Shown here piece after piece: positions 41,865-52,506 of a DNA stretch of 64,000 bases. Each line of letters starts with the position of its first letter. Position 1 is the first letter of the stretch. The translations under genes were made by a program, and so were the position numbers. Origin of the DNA: Peronospora farinosa (lineage: Eukaryota > Oomycota > Peronosporomycetes > Peronosporales > Peronosporaceae); contig CANTFK010000961.1 of assembly GCA_947646735.1 (NCBI GenBank), forward strand, positions 496,001 to 560,000, in the 5' to 3' direction. A model generated the notes under the pieces. That model did not search any database. It had not been told where the DNA came from and worked only from the letters and a program-made list of their open reading frames with translations.

Positions 41865-43570
41865 CTATTCGCGCGCTTCAACCTTGGCCTGCTCAAGTTT
41901 TGTTAGAACTCGCATCCGGTATTTGTCCACATCCTTGTCGCGTTTCATCGTCGCACCAACAAACGCAGTGATAATCTGGGAACTGAAGATCTGGTACACC
42001 AACGTCTGGTTGTAAAAGAAGTTTGCATTGCCAGAGGCCGGAAACAACCACAGAAACCACATCACAGGCAACATGCATGTCGCCGCACCCAGACCAATTA
42101 CGTAGACAAATCGATTCTCGATTGCTGTGTAACATAAATACATTTTGAACGAGACACGCGTAAGTATTCGATGACACGCACAATCTCAAGCTTCTCGCAC
42201 GTACTCATGATCGTTTTCGGGTGCAGCGCCAGCATCGAAAGGAAAAATCCAAAGTCACCAAAGGAGGGGTACGCCTGGAAAAGAGAGAAAGTTCCGATCA
42301 ACGCACATGCGTAGGCTTGTGGTCGATGTCTGAGAAATCACAAGCGTTAGCACATTCGATCATAGAAGCTATCATACTGACACAGAAGACATACGCTAAG
42401 CGGAGATAGATCGGGACAACGTAGATGACGGGATGGAGGTGCATCACGAAAAGGAAGTACGGGATGAAGCGATCAAAGACCTCCATGAAAAAGTACCAGA
42501 ATATACCAATATTCGGGGTCAAATCCGAGAACTTTGCGACCCAAACGTAGGTTTCCTGTATTGGCACAAAGCACAAGGACAGCCGAATTAGCGGCAACTA
42601 TAATCTGCACACAGGAACAACATACAGCGACTCTAACCTCCAAGAATGTCCAGTCTCCAGTAAAACTCCAAGACAAGTAGAACAGCAGACCCAGCCAGAG
42701 ACCAAAAGAAACAAGACACTTTAAACCAAGCGTTGCTGTCACTCCACTTGCTTTGTTGTCAGTAGTCTTCATACAAAGTATTAAAATCCTCATAAGAATA
42801 TCTTTCATGTTCCGGTACAACCACGAGATTTCGTGCACTCACCGTGTCAGTCTTAGCACTACACAGTAGCAGCATAATTGGCAGCATCAAGAAGAACGGA
42901 TAGACCGACAGATACGAGCCTACAGCCACACACATCATGGATGCAGCAACAGCTCCTAAAAATACACAGAAAAAAATCATCAGTTCCACTTGAATTATCC
43001 TTCTTATAAGAAACTATTCATACCTTCTGAAGCAAAGACCAAGCTATAAAGCACTGCCAAATGGGTAAATGATACCGTAGACATGGCAACACTCGAGGCC
43101 AAGGAAAATGGGTTCATCAAAGCAATAAAAGCTGCAGTAGTAGGTAAGGTCTTAGGTTGAAAGAGAGGCGAAACGGGCACTTGGCTGAGCCAAATCTCCC
43201 GTCCATGGATCTTAAAGTGGCGTCCTTCTTCCAGCTTCAAATTCCTTGCACAGAGACGAGCAAAGCCCATGACCAGTAGCAAATCTACAGAAATGAATAC
43301 GGCACATCTAATAAAGTATTGAAGGGCCAACGGGACAAACTGGAGCACAGGATACAGTAGAGCGAAGAGTAGTGGGGGTTGATGATATACGTCCCCGGAA
43401 TAAGGCGAATCGGTTGTATGGTAGAGAAAAACGCCTTCTTCGAGACGATAAAAGGATGAAACGGGCGTCACTAGCTCGGGTCGAGACGAAAGAGTTTCAT
43501 GGAGGGAAGGAATAGCAAATAGAAAACCACGGACACATGTCCCTAGTAGCAGTACAAGAGACAGCGTCAT
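41865..43570 (-). CDS. PIGU: GPI transamidase subunit PIG-U (six exons)
   Basis: Exons are 43024-43570, 42843-42955, 42638-42766, 42395-42555, 42205-42329 and 41865-42124. The five introns are 65-82 bp, and the exons sum to 444 codons plus stop, close to the 435 residues of the human protein. Most of the protein is membrane helices beginning with a signal-anchor (residues 1-20). The family block Leu-Thr-Pro-Asn-Ile-Gly then Phe-Trp-Tyr-Phe-Phe is in exon 4, and Gly-Asn-Ala-Asn-Phe-Phe-Tyr is in exon 6. PIG-U is an ER-membrane part of GPI transamidase, thought to help recognise the GPI lipid or the signal peptide. The exon 5/6 donor (GTACGT at 42204) is my choice among two phase-compatible sites. 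Confidence 0.88.
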
Positions 43571-43875
43571 CTTATGAATGCTCCCAAGTCGTTTGAATCG
43601 TCTTGTCGATTGGCTGAAAACGAAATAAACTGAAGAAATTGAAAGTAGTTTGTCAACATTGTTCTAGTAATCGATATCATGGTAACTGCAACAATGTCCT
43701 TGGTCTCTACTTGCAATCATGGCCTCGGTGTTACAGTAATATTGACCGGCTAGGTCGTAATAGCGTACCTAATGACATCGGCTCTCGTATCGAGGATTCT
43801 ATCGACCATGGGGATGATACCATCCCAAGTGCTTCAAAAAATACGGTATCTTCAGTGAGACGGCAGCGTCACCAA

Positions 43876-44109
43876 ATGGCTGCTGCGAGACGTAAGGCGT
43901 TAAATTTGTCACGTGGTGATGTCAGCAAACAGCTCTGTACCTTTGTCAATGGATTAACAGGTGATGTTGATGGCGAGGTTGGCGTTGAGTCCCTCCCATC
44001 GTTAAACGCTCTGTTAAAGCTAAACGTATTGTCTGTGGATGAGTTTCATCAAGCCTTAAAGGCTCGTGAACAATCCGATATGGTGGTCAGCCGATCGGAC
44101 CTAGATTGA
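43876..44109 (+). CDS. Small protein of unknown function, 5' end uncertain
   Basis: The frame is open from 43639 but has no ATG for its first 79 codons. The first in-frame ATG, 43876, has a good context (ACCAAATGG) and would give 77 residues: a basic start, then a Leu/Val-rich part with Ala-Leu-Leu-Lys-Leu. The upstream open part also looks protein-like, with Cys-x2-Cys, so a first exon before 43639 may be missing. The gene would be divergent from PIG-U. No family recognised. Confidence 0.4.
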   Translation: MAAARRKALNLSRGDVSKQLCTFVNGLTGDVDGEVGVESLPSLNALLKLNVLSVDEFHQALKAREQSDMVVSRSDLD

Positions 44110-44149
44110 ACTCATCCTCGCTTGTAGATGAGGCAGTCTTCTAGATAAA

Positions 44150-44377
44150 AGGCGGCAATTAGTGCACGTAGTGGATCATCTATCTCGAAGAATTCTCCAG
44201 ATCTGTACTATCCTTTAGAAATGACACGCAAAGACGTAGAGGTGTACGTCACAAAATTGTCTCGGTTCCTGGAACCAGCTACTGCGTAACACGGTAGTGA
44301 CCTCTGCCAAGAGAACAGTGCGACGTGCTTTCGTGCAGAGCACGCGGCGGTAATGGTGCGGGAGAGCAAATCTCCGC
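44150..44377 (+). mobile_element. Element E, left part: relic Ty3/Gypsy RT interrupted by element B
   Basis: One frame reads Arg-Gly-Val-Arg-His-Lys, then Pro-Gly-Thr-Ser-Tyr-Cys-Val-Thr-Arg, two stops, and Pro-Leu-Pro-Arg-Glu-Gln. This matches the N-terminal RT region of the other Gypsy copies. The final bases encode Val-Arg-Glu-Ser-Lys-Ser-Pro and continue exactly at 52512. The left limit is approximate. Confidence 0.8.
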
Positions 44378-44987
44378 TGTAACAGGGCAACTAGTTACAC
44401 GTAAACATTAAGTAATATACTTAACGTTTGGTCTAAAAGTATCCATGATTACTTTTGACCTGTCACTTGGGTGCGATACACAAATGTGATCCACCCTCGT
44501 GAATGTGATATCCATTGATGGATTCCCATGAGAAGGGATGACGCTAGTTGAAGCTAGGCATCGCGACGTCTCAGAAAGACGTCAGTTGCGATCTTAAATC
44601 TAGATTTAAGATCATGCGACAGGATACGCTTCTAAAGAGTCGCGTATCCGATCTATATATATATACATATATATATATAGCCAATCAGTAGTTAAGTATA
44701 TATTTAGTTATAATTAATTCAATATAGCTCAGTCTTGAATTTGCTAACACCGAAGCACCACGCACGAGAAGTTGAAAAGCTTCTGCGTGACGTCGGTGCC
44801 TTCTTGTTAAGAAGTTCGTTGCACTCTCGCTTAAGCGAGAGGCAACTGGTGGTACGACTGCTTAGGCAGTCGACCAACCTCCCAACCACCCTCGCACGCG
44901 AAGGTAAGACGGTATAACCGCTTCCTCGCTTGTGCATAAGGTGTGTGCTCGTAGTACGAGGCAACTTTGTAGAAGTGCCCGTCTACA
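44378..44987 (+). repeat. 5' LTR of element B
   Basis: It starts TGTAACAGGG and ends TCTACA. It contains an AT-dinucleotide run (about 44654-44679) and an inverted repeat TCTAAATCTAGATTTAAGA-like block near 44595-44615. It aligns along its length with 51898-52506. Confidence 0.93.
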
Positions 44988-44989
44988 CT

Positions 44990-44998
44990 TGGTAGCAC
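44990..44998 (+). other. Primer-binding site of element B
   Basis: TGGTAGCAC begins two bases after the 5' LTR. TGGTAGCA is complementary to a tRNA end ...TGCTACCA, as found in many initiator-Met tRNAs. The same nine bases occur at 53885-53893 in element C. Confidence 0.65.
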
Positions 44999-45046
44999 TA
45001 GTATTCCTTCCCACGACCCGTCTCTCTGAGCGTGCGTGTGGTTGAC

Positions 45047-46130
45047 ATGGTCCTTAATATGGACTGGAGTGACTTCTCTCACCTCTCCCAACATCATAGG
45101 GAGTTGGCAGAACATATGGCGCAGGGACTTGGTGAACAAGCCCTGTTCAACCTCTTGCATTGTCCTCCTGAGCAACATGTTGCTCAGTTGGAGCAATTTG
45201 AGGCGATTGTGCTCGGACAGCGTAGAAACGCGTCCGAGGTAAACAGCCAAGCCACCGCTGAGTCCATCACTAAGACTCAGGATGAGCTTAGGCTTGAGCA
45301 GGCACGTAATGAGGCGCTCAACAGGACTGTTGAGACGCTCTCTGCCCGGCCTGCTCAACCGAGGCCCATTCGGATGGACCCTCCGAAGTTCGATGGAACT
45401 AGCCCTCACACGATTGTTCACTGGCTATTAGCAGTGGAGCAATGTGGAGTGGCGCAGCTCATCGAAGACGACACCAGAATGGTGTTGTATGCCATGTCCA
45501 ACTTGCGTGGCAAAGCGTCAGAGTGGGCATACTCTGCGCTTATGGCAAATGCTGATGCATTTCCATCATGGGCGATCTTTAAGGCAAAGATTCGCGCCAT
45601 ATATCAGCCGCCTAACAACGAAGTGTTGCTTATGGCGAGCTTCTTTGGAGCACGACAGGCGAAACGCTCTCTGAAAGAATATGTACAGGAGATGCGTTCG
45701 CTGTCGGCGTCCATTAATGGGGAACCGATACCGGAACGTATCAAGGTGGCCACGTTCATGAATGGACTTAGGCACGGCCCATCGCGTCAGGCCCTTTTCA
45801 GAAAGGTGCCAGCGACGATGGAAGAGGCAATTGACATTGCCTTAGTTGAGGAGCAATCCTACAACAGTGCCTCGGTGACAGCCTATTACAGGCCGACGTC
45901 CGAGAAGTCTGATGCCACTCCTATGGAGTTAGGCAATTCAGACGTGGTCTGCTAAAAGTGCGACAAGCGCGGCCATATGATGGCTCGCTGCTATGACAAA
46001 CTTGCTGCTGGTGCTAAGGCAGCCAGCAAAAGGTCTCCCAACCCGAAGGGAGGTGCAAAAAGCCAGCGTGCACGACGCACGGGTTCAGCACCTGCCCAAG
46101 ATGGGTCGGGAAATGCGGGAGCTCAGTAGG
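45047..46130 (+). pseudogene. gag of element B, stopped before the zinc knuckle
   Basis: From an ATG at 45047 a 300-codon capsid frame runs to 45955, with a coiled-coil N-terminus and the Gypsy capsid core (Met-Asp-Pro-Pro-Lys-Phe-Asp-Gly onward). A TAA falls at the start of the nucleocapsid knuckle, where element A still has Cys-Asp-Lys-Cys. The following codons keep Gly-His-Met-Met-Ala-Arg-Cys, but one Cys has changed. The gag product would therefore lack RNA-binding ability. Confidence 0.88.
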
Positions 46131-46159
46131 GGCGGGATGCCCTACTGTCGCGGACTCTG

Positions 46160-49100
46160 AAGCTACCCCTAAGTTCAGAGTGATCGAACAAATACGTAGC
46201 ATAGTCTCTGAGGTTCCGAAAGGTCGGACCTCAACTCGTTTTGGTCTATAGCGCTCGAGTACGAGGCTATGACCAAGTGATGACCCTTCTCGTGGATTCG
46301 GGTGCATCACAAAACTTCATGAAACTCGCGGCTTTGAAAAAGAGACCGGCGAGTTATGAGTCGCTTTGACAGGATGGCAAGCGAGAAGAGGCGATCGTTC
46401 GTTTAGCTAACGGCGCGCTCATTAAATCGGAGGGAGTTCAAGTTGAACTCGCCTTCCGTTTCAGTGACTTCTCTTGTAATGAGAAGTTCATAGTGCTAGT
46501 TATGGAGAGTCGGTATGACCTCATCCTAGGCATGCCTTGGTTGGCTAAACACCAACCATGGATAGACTGGCGTACACGCACAGTCGCTAGCTCTACGCAA
46601 GACACCGGAAAGGATGTGCTCTTGCGAGAGGCTTATGTGGCTGATGCTGTGTCCAACACAGTCGAGGGTGCGATGACGGTATGTCAATCGACACCAGGTA
46701 CTACTCATCTTGTTGAACCTGGAGTAGTTGGAAGTGCACTGGCGGAAAGCCAGGTGACACATATTCCTACCCAGGTCGAAAAGACTGGTGTAGTGAATGG
46801 GTCGATGACAAGTAGTCATTCGTCCAATAGTCCTGCACAGAGTCGAGAGCCTGTGGCAGTTGATGGTGGGCTAACAGGAAGTCAAGCGCCACAAGAACCG
46901 GCACAGAGCCAAGAGCCTGGTGCGGTTGGAAGGAGTGCGTTAGCTGAGATAGCAACGACACCTTCTTCCAGGTCAAAGGTCGTGGTGACTCGAAGAACGA
47001 GCACCAGACTTATTAAGAAAATCAAGGGCACGTCGAAACAAGTGACCCTTAGATCAGTCTCGGTCCAAGAGTACGGACCTACGAACGAGTTTTTCGAGGT
47101 AGTCGAAGACAAGATACCGGAGGCATCCTCAGTTGAGGTGCTCCAATTTGTCTTGGCATCTGCCGAGGAGATAGTAAATCTCTCGGAGATGACGTGGGAT
47201 CTGTTCCTGTCTGAACGAAAAGGAAGGAAAGATTTACGAGATAGTCGCACCAGTTCCAGACGAGAACGTGTTGGACTGTTGCTCTTCATCCACAATGGAT
47301 GAGAGCGTCTTGGAGACCGACAAGAAGAAACGTTTGCTTCTCAAGGCTGGGATGCCTTGAAGGACAGCCCGTTCTATGATGTTCTGTGGAAACACCGTGA
47401 TGTGTTTCCAGCAGAAGTGCCGAGCCGCCTACCGGCCGATAGGGGCATAAGGCACGAAATTGACTTGGAGCCTGGCATGTGACCAGGCAATGGCCGTTGC
47501 CGAAGTAACAAGTCGATTACATCGATGAGTTCTTCGACAAGCGAGCCAAGGCGGGACATGTACGTGAGAGCAAGTCGCCTCATTGCAGCCCGACCTTCTG
47601 TGTGCGTAAAGCAACAGGTGGATGGCGCGTGGTTCATGCTTACAATAAGCTGAACACGACCACCATTCCGGCTCAAACGCCGATCCCGCGGAAAGAGGTC
47701 TTGTTGAGCTCCATGGGAAATTCAACTATCTTTTCCGCGCTGGATCTGAAGGATGGCTACTATCAGGTTCTCATGAGAGATATAGATGTAACCAAAACGG
47801 CAGTAAGCACCCCAAGCAGTATGCTGTGGGAGTGGCTTGTGATGCCACAAGGATTGAAAAATGCTCCAGCAACATTCAATCGATTGGTGGCTCACGTGAT
47901 GCGTCAGCATCGTGACTATGCGCTGCATTACTTTGACGATGTATTCGTGCATAGTAGGGCGGAGGACGGTCTGAGCGCGATAGAGTCGCACAAGCGTCAT
48001 TTAGACGCTGTGTTGCAGACTCTGGGTGACGCCCAATTATACGTGAACTTGCAAAAGTGCGTAATAGGGGTCCCCGAGATACCTGTGCTGGGCTGCATCG
48101 TAGGTGCACATGGTGTACGAGCAGACCCAGAAAAGGTAAAGGCTATCAAGGAATGGCCAGTACCACGACACTGCGCCAATTTCTTGAGCTCACTAATTAC
48201 TTGCATATGTACAGCAAGAATTATGCGGAACGGACTAAGCCATTTTCTGACCTTTTGAAAAAGGGTACAGAATGGACTTGGTCAAAGGAACAAGTAGATG
48301 CGTTCACACCAGTAAAGCAATCTCTCGTAGGTGCACCGGTCTTGGCATTGCCAGAAGCGGATAAGCTCTTTAGCGTCGTCTGCGATGCAAGCAATTTTGC
48401 AATCGGCAGCGCGCTCATGCAGAAGGATGACAGCGACGTTTAACGTGTCATTTCGTATCAGTCTCGGCTTTTGAAAGCCGCAGAGCTGAATTACCCTGTG
48501 CATGACAAGGAGCTACTTTCAATCAAGTATGATCTTGTTAAGTTTCGGGTGCACCTCTTGGGCACCGAACCTTTTGTGGTTTATACGGATCACGCATCAC
48601 TGCGGACCGCTATAAATTCACCGCACCTCTCGCCGAGAATGGCGAGATGGCTAACATTCTTCTATGAATTTATTTTCAAAGTTGAATATAAGCCGGGTAA
48701 GTCGAATGTCTTGGCTGACGCGTTATCGCGCAGACCAGACTTCGAGGCAAGACACCAGGATAGTGTGTCTCGTGCAAAAGCACAAGTTGAGTCTTCAACA
48801 TTGGCCTCCATGAAGGTCTACCATGTGACGAGCTCAATGGCCTCCGATATAAAGGAGTGTTACAGTCAGGACGAACATTGTCGCCTGCTGTTGGATCATT
48901 TTGGTGGACGAAAGGTTACCCTTCTGTCGCACCTAAAAGAGATGCTGAGTCGCTTTAGCTACAGTGATGGTCTACTATGTCATCATCTGTCACCTTGTGA
49001 TCCCTTGAGAACTATGTCCTTCATGGCACAGATCTCATGCTGTTGATACTTCACGAGTGCCATGATAAGTCATCTAGTGGACATCTGGGCCGTAAAAAGG

Positions 49101-50922
49101 CATTATTGCGAATTTCAGAGGAATTTTGGTAGCCCCATCTATATCGATGGGTGGCCAACTATATTCGCTCTTGCGAAGAGTGTCAGCGCATAAAGCCTGC
49201 ACCTTCGAACAGTGCGCCACTGAAGCCACAACCGATCCAACGGATTGTTGGAAGTCGGTCAGTTTGGGCTTCATGTTTGGCTTACCGCCTGACCATAAAG
49301 GCAGGATGGGGCTCGTTGTCTTTGTAGATAGACTGAGCAAGATGGTGCATTTGTCACCATGTAGCACCAATATCTATCAGGTAAAGTGGCTGCCCTATTG
49401 TTTCTGGATCATGTGTATCGACTACACGGGATGCCCGATTACATAGTATCAGATCGGAATCCGTGTTTTACGTCAGGTTTTTGGCGTCATGTGTTTGACT
49501 TGCTGAGAATCAAGCTCCGCATGTCAACAGCCGATCATCCCCAGATCGATGGCCAAACGGAGCGAGCCAATCGATTCGTGTCGGATGTGTTGCGTACTGT
49601 AGTGACTCCTAAGGAATGGAGCAATTGCCCTTCGTGGAGTTCTCTATCAATATAGTGCTCACGCCAGTACGGGTAAAACACCGTTTTATATTTACAGACT
49701 GCGCCATCCTCGGACGCCCGTCTCGTTTGTGCGCAGCCCGAGTCTTAGTGGGGGAGGGCTCCTCTCTTCGCTCGTTGCGACTGCCAAAGAGGGTCCAAAT
49801 TGCCCTAGTGACACTGCTAGTTTAGCTGTGGTCACGACACCTATAGGTGTCAATGAGGAGGCACGGCAAGAAATGCCTGTGATCCTTGATGATGACACTA
49901 TAGTGTTATCAACAGCGTCGACCCATGACAGACCTCTTGGGGGTGTCATAGGCGAGCTGGATGCTAAAAGCGTGAGCGAAGCTCAGTGCTTCGTGGATGA
50001 GCGATTAGCCATCACATGTAAAGTCCGTGACGCGATGGCAAGCGTACAGGACAAGCAAAAAAAATATGCAGACCAGCATGGTCGCAAAAACAATGAACAC
50101 TTCAGTATTGGGGACAAAGTGCTATCAAGTACTGCTACCCTACCTAAACATGCAATCTATGTACTACCTGGTGGTACTACTAAGCTATTGTCCCGGTTCA
50201 TTGGGCCCTTTACAGTGGTTGAAGAAGTTGGAGACCTAAGGTGTAGGCTCACTCTCCCACCGTATATGAAGACGCACCCCGTGTTTTACGTGGGTCGTCT
50301 GAAACGGTATGTTGATCCAGAAGAGATAACATATCCACATCGGTCTAACGAGACCGATGGTGACGTCGACTTTGAGTCGAGCGTCGCGACCGATCAGGCG
50401 ACGAGGAAGCCGAGAGGCTCCTCGTATACGAACGAGGCGATAGAGGACTCGGTGATAGAGGAGGACTCCGCGCTTGACGCGGGTCTCTCATCACCAGTCG
50501 CTCTAGTATGTCCAAACGGGTCTTCAGGCGGTCATACCCCTGACGGTCTCTCGTCCTCACATCGCTCAGATCCAAGTTCAGTCGCGAGACTTGACTCTCG
50601 AGATCTGCCACCTGTCTCTTCAGCGCAGCGGACTCAGCCTGCGACTGAACAGCAGCAGGGTAGGCAGCCGCGAGTAGGTGGGCGTAATCACCGCTCCTAT
50701 CGGGCGCCACCTGTGTTGGTGGAAACGGAAGGGAATACCCGCTTCATTGTTGGAAGGCTGTTGGCCCACCGGTTTGTGAAGCGAAAGCTCCAAATCTTTG
50801 TCCAGTGGAAGGGTTACCCAACGAGCTTTGACTCGTGGGAGCCTGTTGACGCTCTGCGCGTCGACGTGCCTGGGCTGGTGGCTGCTTATGTGAAGCAGCA
50901 CCGGCTGTCGTCTTTCTGCTAG
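46160..50922 (+). pseudogene. Broken pol of element B ending in a chromodomain
   Basis: Protease has Asp-Ser-Gly-Ala-Ser near 46297. RT (about 47400-48160) keeps Tyr-Phe-Asp-Asp near 47931. RNase H is at about 48370-48730, integrase at about 49040-49650, and GPY/F plus linker at 49729 onward. The chromodomain (50740-50922) has Gln-Trp-Lys-Gly-Tyr-Pro and Ser-Trp-Glu-Pro, and would target insertion to marked chromatin. Defects include a stop in the protease region (near 46368), frameshifts near 47270-47480 and 48170, a TAA at 48440, and breaks around 49046 and 49655. Several of these are shared with fragment D. Confidence 0.92.
49846..49861. repeat. 16-bp perfect palindrome in the pol of element B
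   Basis: GACACCTATAGGTGTC equals its own reverse complement. The same palindrome occurs in D near 62630-62645. It marks one breakpoint of the inverted segment in element A. Confidence 0.85.
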
Positions 50923-51790
50923 GTCCGGAAGGACTAGCAGAAGAAGCGTGGCGAGAATTAATTACGGTCGCTTACCACCCAAGATTTCATGCGCACGCTT
51001 CATGGCGAAGCTGATTCGCTGCGACCGCTGTTTAGTTGCATCTTCATGCAAGGTAACACGGCGCCGAAGCTCAGCTTCATAGTCGTCGGCTGTTTCGTTA
51101 GAACGCAGCACGACTAAAATTGGGAAAGCACGACCAAGTGCTTTGCCCTTCTTTTTTTCACAAGGGAAATACGCTATAAAATTTATGAGCGTCTATAGTT
51201 GCACGCTGCAAAAGCGCTGCGCTAGACCCATCCGAGTTCATCCACTCAGATGGAGGTGGCATTGGTGGCAAACCACCGCTCACGTAGCCGCCCTCGCGAC
51301 GGCGGGCTAGTGAGGCCGACGGTGTACTTGGTGGAGCTTTAAGCTCACACTCACCTGAGTCTGACTCTCCATTATGGATTGTCAAGACATCAGCTTGAGA
51401 AGTTACATCTGACTGAGTCGCGACTACTCCATTCGAAGTAGCGCGCTCAGTCTTAGTCGCTGCGCTCGTAGGCGCAGGCGACGAGGCTTTACCTTCTCTT
51501 GCAGGAAGCATATAAGCTTCCTCAAGGACGGGTGCCTCAAATGATGGGGACATATGTCCCATCAATGCACTATGCTCATCGCCACTTTGGGGTGATGGCA
51601 GTGGTGTAGTCTCATTTTAGTCTACTATGAGAGATGGATCTTCATCCACATTATCGTGAGATGGAAGATTCGCCCCAGTGCCTGACGCACTTTGCGACGG
51701 CTGCGATAAATCGCGGCGCGTGCGCTTAGTGCTGGACTGCATGGGTGCCTTTGCAGGCGACCCATCAGCCTTACCACGTTTCGGTGTCAT
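50345..51790 (-). pseudogene. Antisense gene of element B: basic N-terminus, conserved block, coiled coil
   Basis: On the minus strand an ATG at 51790 starts a basic N-terminus with Lys-Arg-Thr-Arg-Arg-Asp. The frame continues past a single TAA (51617) to about 51170 as a Ser/Thr/Ala-rich acidic region. After a one-base shift it goes on to 50962 in a block containing Leu-Arg-Ser-Asn-Glu-Thr and Gln-Arg-Ile-Ser-Phe-Ala-Met. A donor GGTG-GTAAGC (50975) and an acceptor CAACACAG (50711) could join it to 50345-50710. That part is a heptad-rich coiled coil with an Arg/Ser-rich tail, antisense to pol. TTTATAAA lies about 30 bp upstream of the ATG. Homologues occur in A and D. Function unknown; a nuclear, oligomerising protein is inferred. 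Confidence 0.6.
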
Positions 51791-51885
51791 GAGAGTTGAG
51801 TAGACTAAAGCGGCGCGTTTATAAACGGCTCGCAAGTCTCTCTACCTCTTAGGCGATGTTTTGCAAAATGTAAAAATCGTTTTAA

Positions 51886-51897
51886 AACGGGGGATGG
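51886..51897 (+). other. Polypurine tract of element B
   Basis: A purine run ending GGGGGATGG sits directly before the 3' LTR at 51898, the expected plus-strand primer position. A similar run occurs in element A. Confidence 0.75.
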
Positions 51898-52506
51898 TGT
51901 AAGAAGGCATCTAGTTACACGTAAACATTAAGTAATATACTTAACGTTTGGTCTAAAGTATCCATGATTACTTTTGACCTGTCACTTGGGCGCGATACAC
52001 AAATGTGATCCACCCTCGTGAATGTGATATCCATTGATGGATTCCCATGAGAAGGGATGACGCTAGTTGAAGCTAGGCATCGCGACGTCTCAGAAAGACG
52101 TCAGTTGCGATCTTAAATCTAGATTTAAGATCATGCGACAGGATACGCTTCTAAAGAGTCGCGTATCCGATCTATATATATATACATATATATATATAGC
52201 CAATCAGTAGTTAAGTATATATTTAGTTATAATTAATTCAATATAGCTCAGTCTTGAATTTGCTAACACCGAAGCACCACGCACGAGAAGTTGAAAAGCT
52301 TCTGCGTGACGTCGGTGCTTTCGTGTTAAGAAGTTCGTTGCACTCTCGCTTAAGCGAGAGGCAACTGGTGGTACGACTGCTTAGGCAGTCGAACAACCTC
52401 CCAACCACCCTCGCACGCGAAGGTAAGACGGTCTAACCGCTTCCTCGCTTGTGCATAAGGTGTGTGCTCGTAGTACGAGGCAACTTCGTAAAAGTGGCCG
52501 TCTACA
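51898..52506 (+). repeat. 3' LTR of element B
   Basis: It starts TGTAAGAAGG after the polypurine tract and ends TCTACA. About a dozen differences from the 5' LTR are visible. It is followed by TTCGC and then the RT frame of relic E. Confidence 0.93.

Larger units (their letters stand above)
44378..52506 (+). mobile_element. Element B: nearly full-length but inactivated Ty3/Gypsy chromovirus
   Basis: It is 8129 bp with 610/609-bp LTRs (TGTAA...TCTACA), a primer-binding site, gag, protease, RT, RNase H, integrase, GPY/F, chromodomain, an antisense frame and a polypurine tract. The LTRs differ at about a dozen sites by eye (~98% identical), so insertion is fairly recent. The five bases before (TCCGC) and after (TTCGC) agree at four positions and fit a target-site duplication. 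It inserted into the RT of relic E. Stops and frameshifts in gag and pol show this copy is not autonomous. Confidence 0.95.

Noticed and set aside
42298..42330. Continuing PIG-U exon 4 through 42298
   Set aside because: Splicing at 42394/42329 restores homology (Ala-Tyr-Pro-Ser-Phe-Gly-Asp), while reading through ends in a stop.
44654..44679. AT-dinucleotide run as a separate satellite
   Set aside because: It is part of the B LTR and present in both LTRs.
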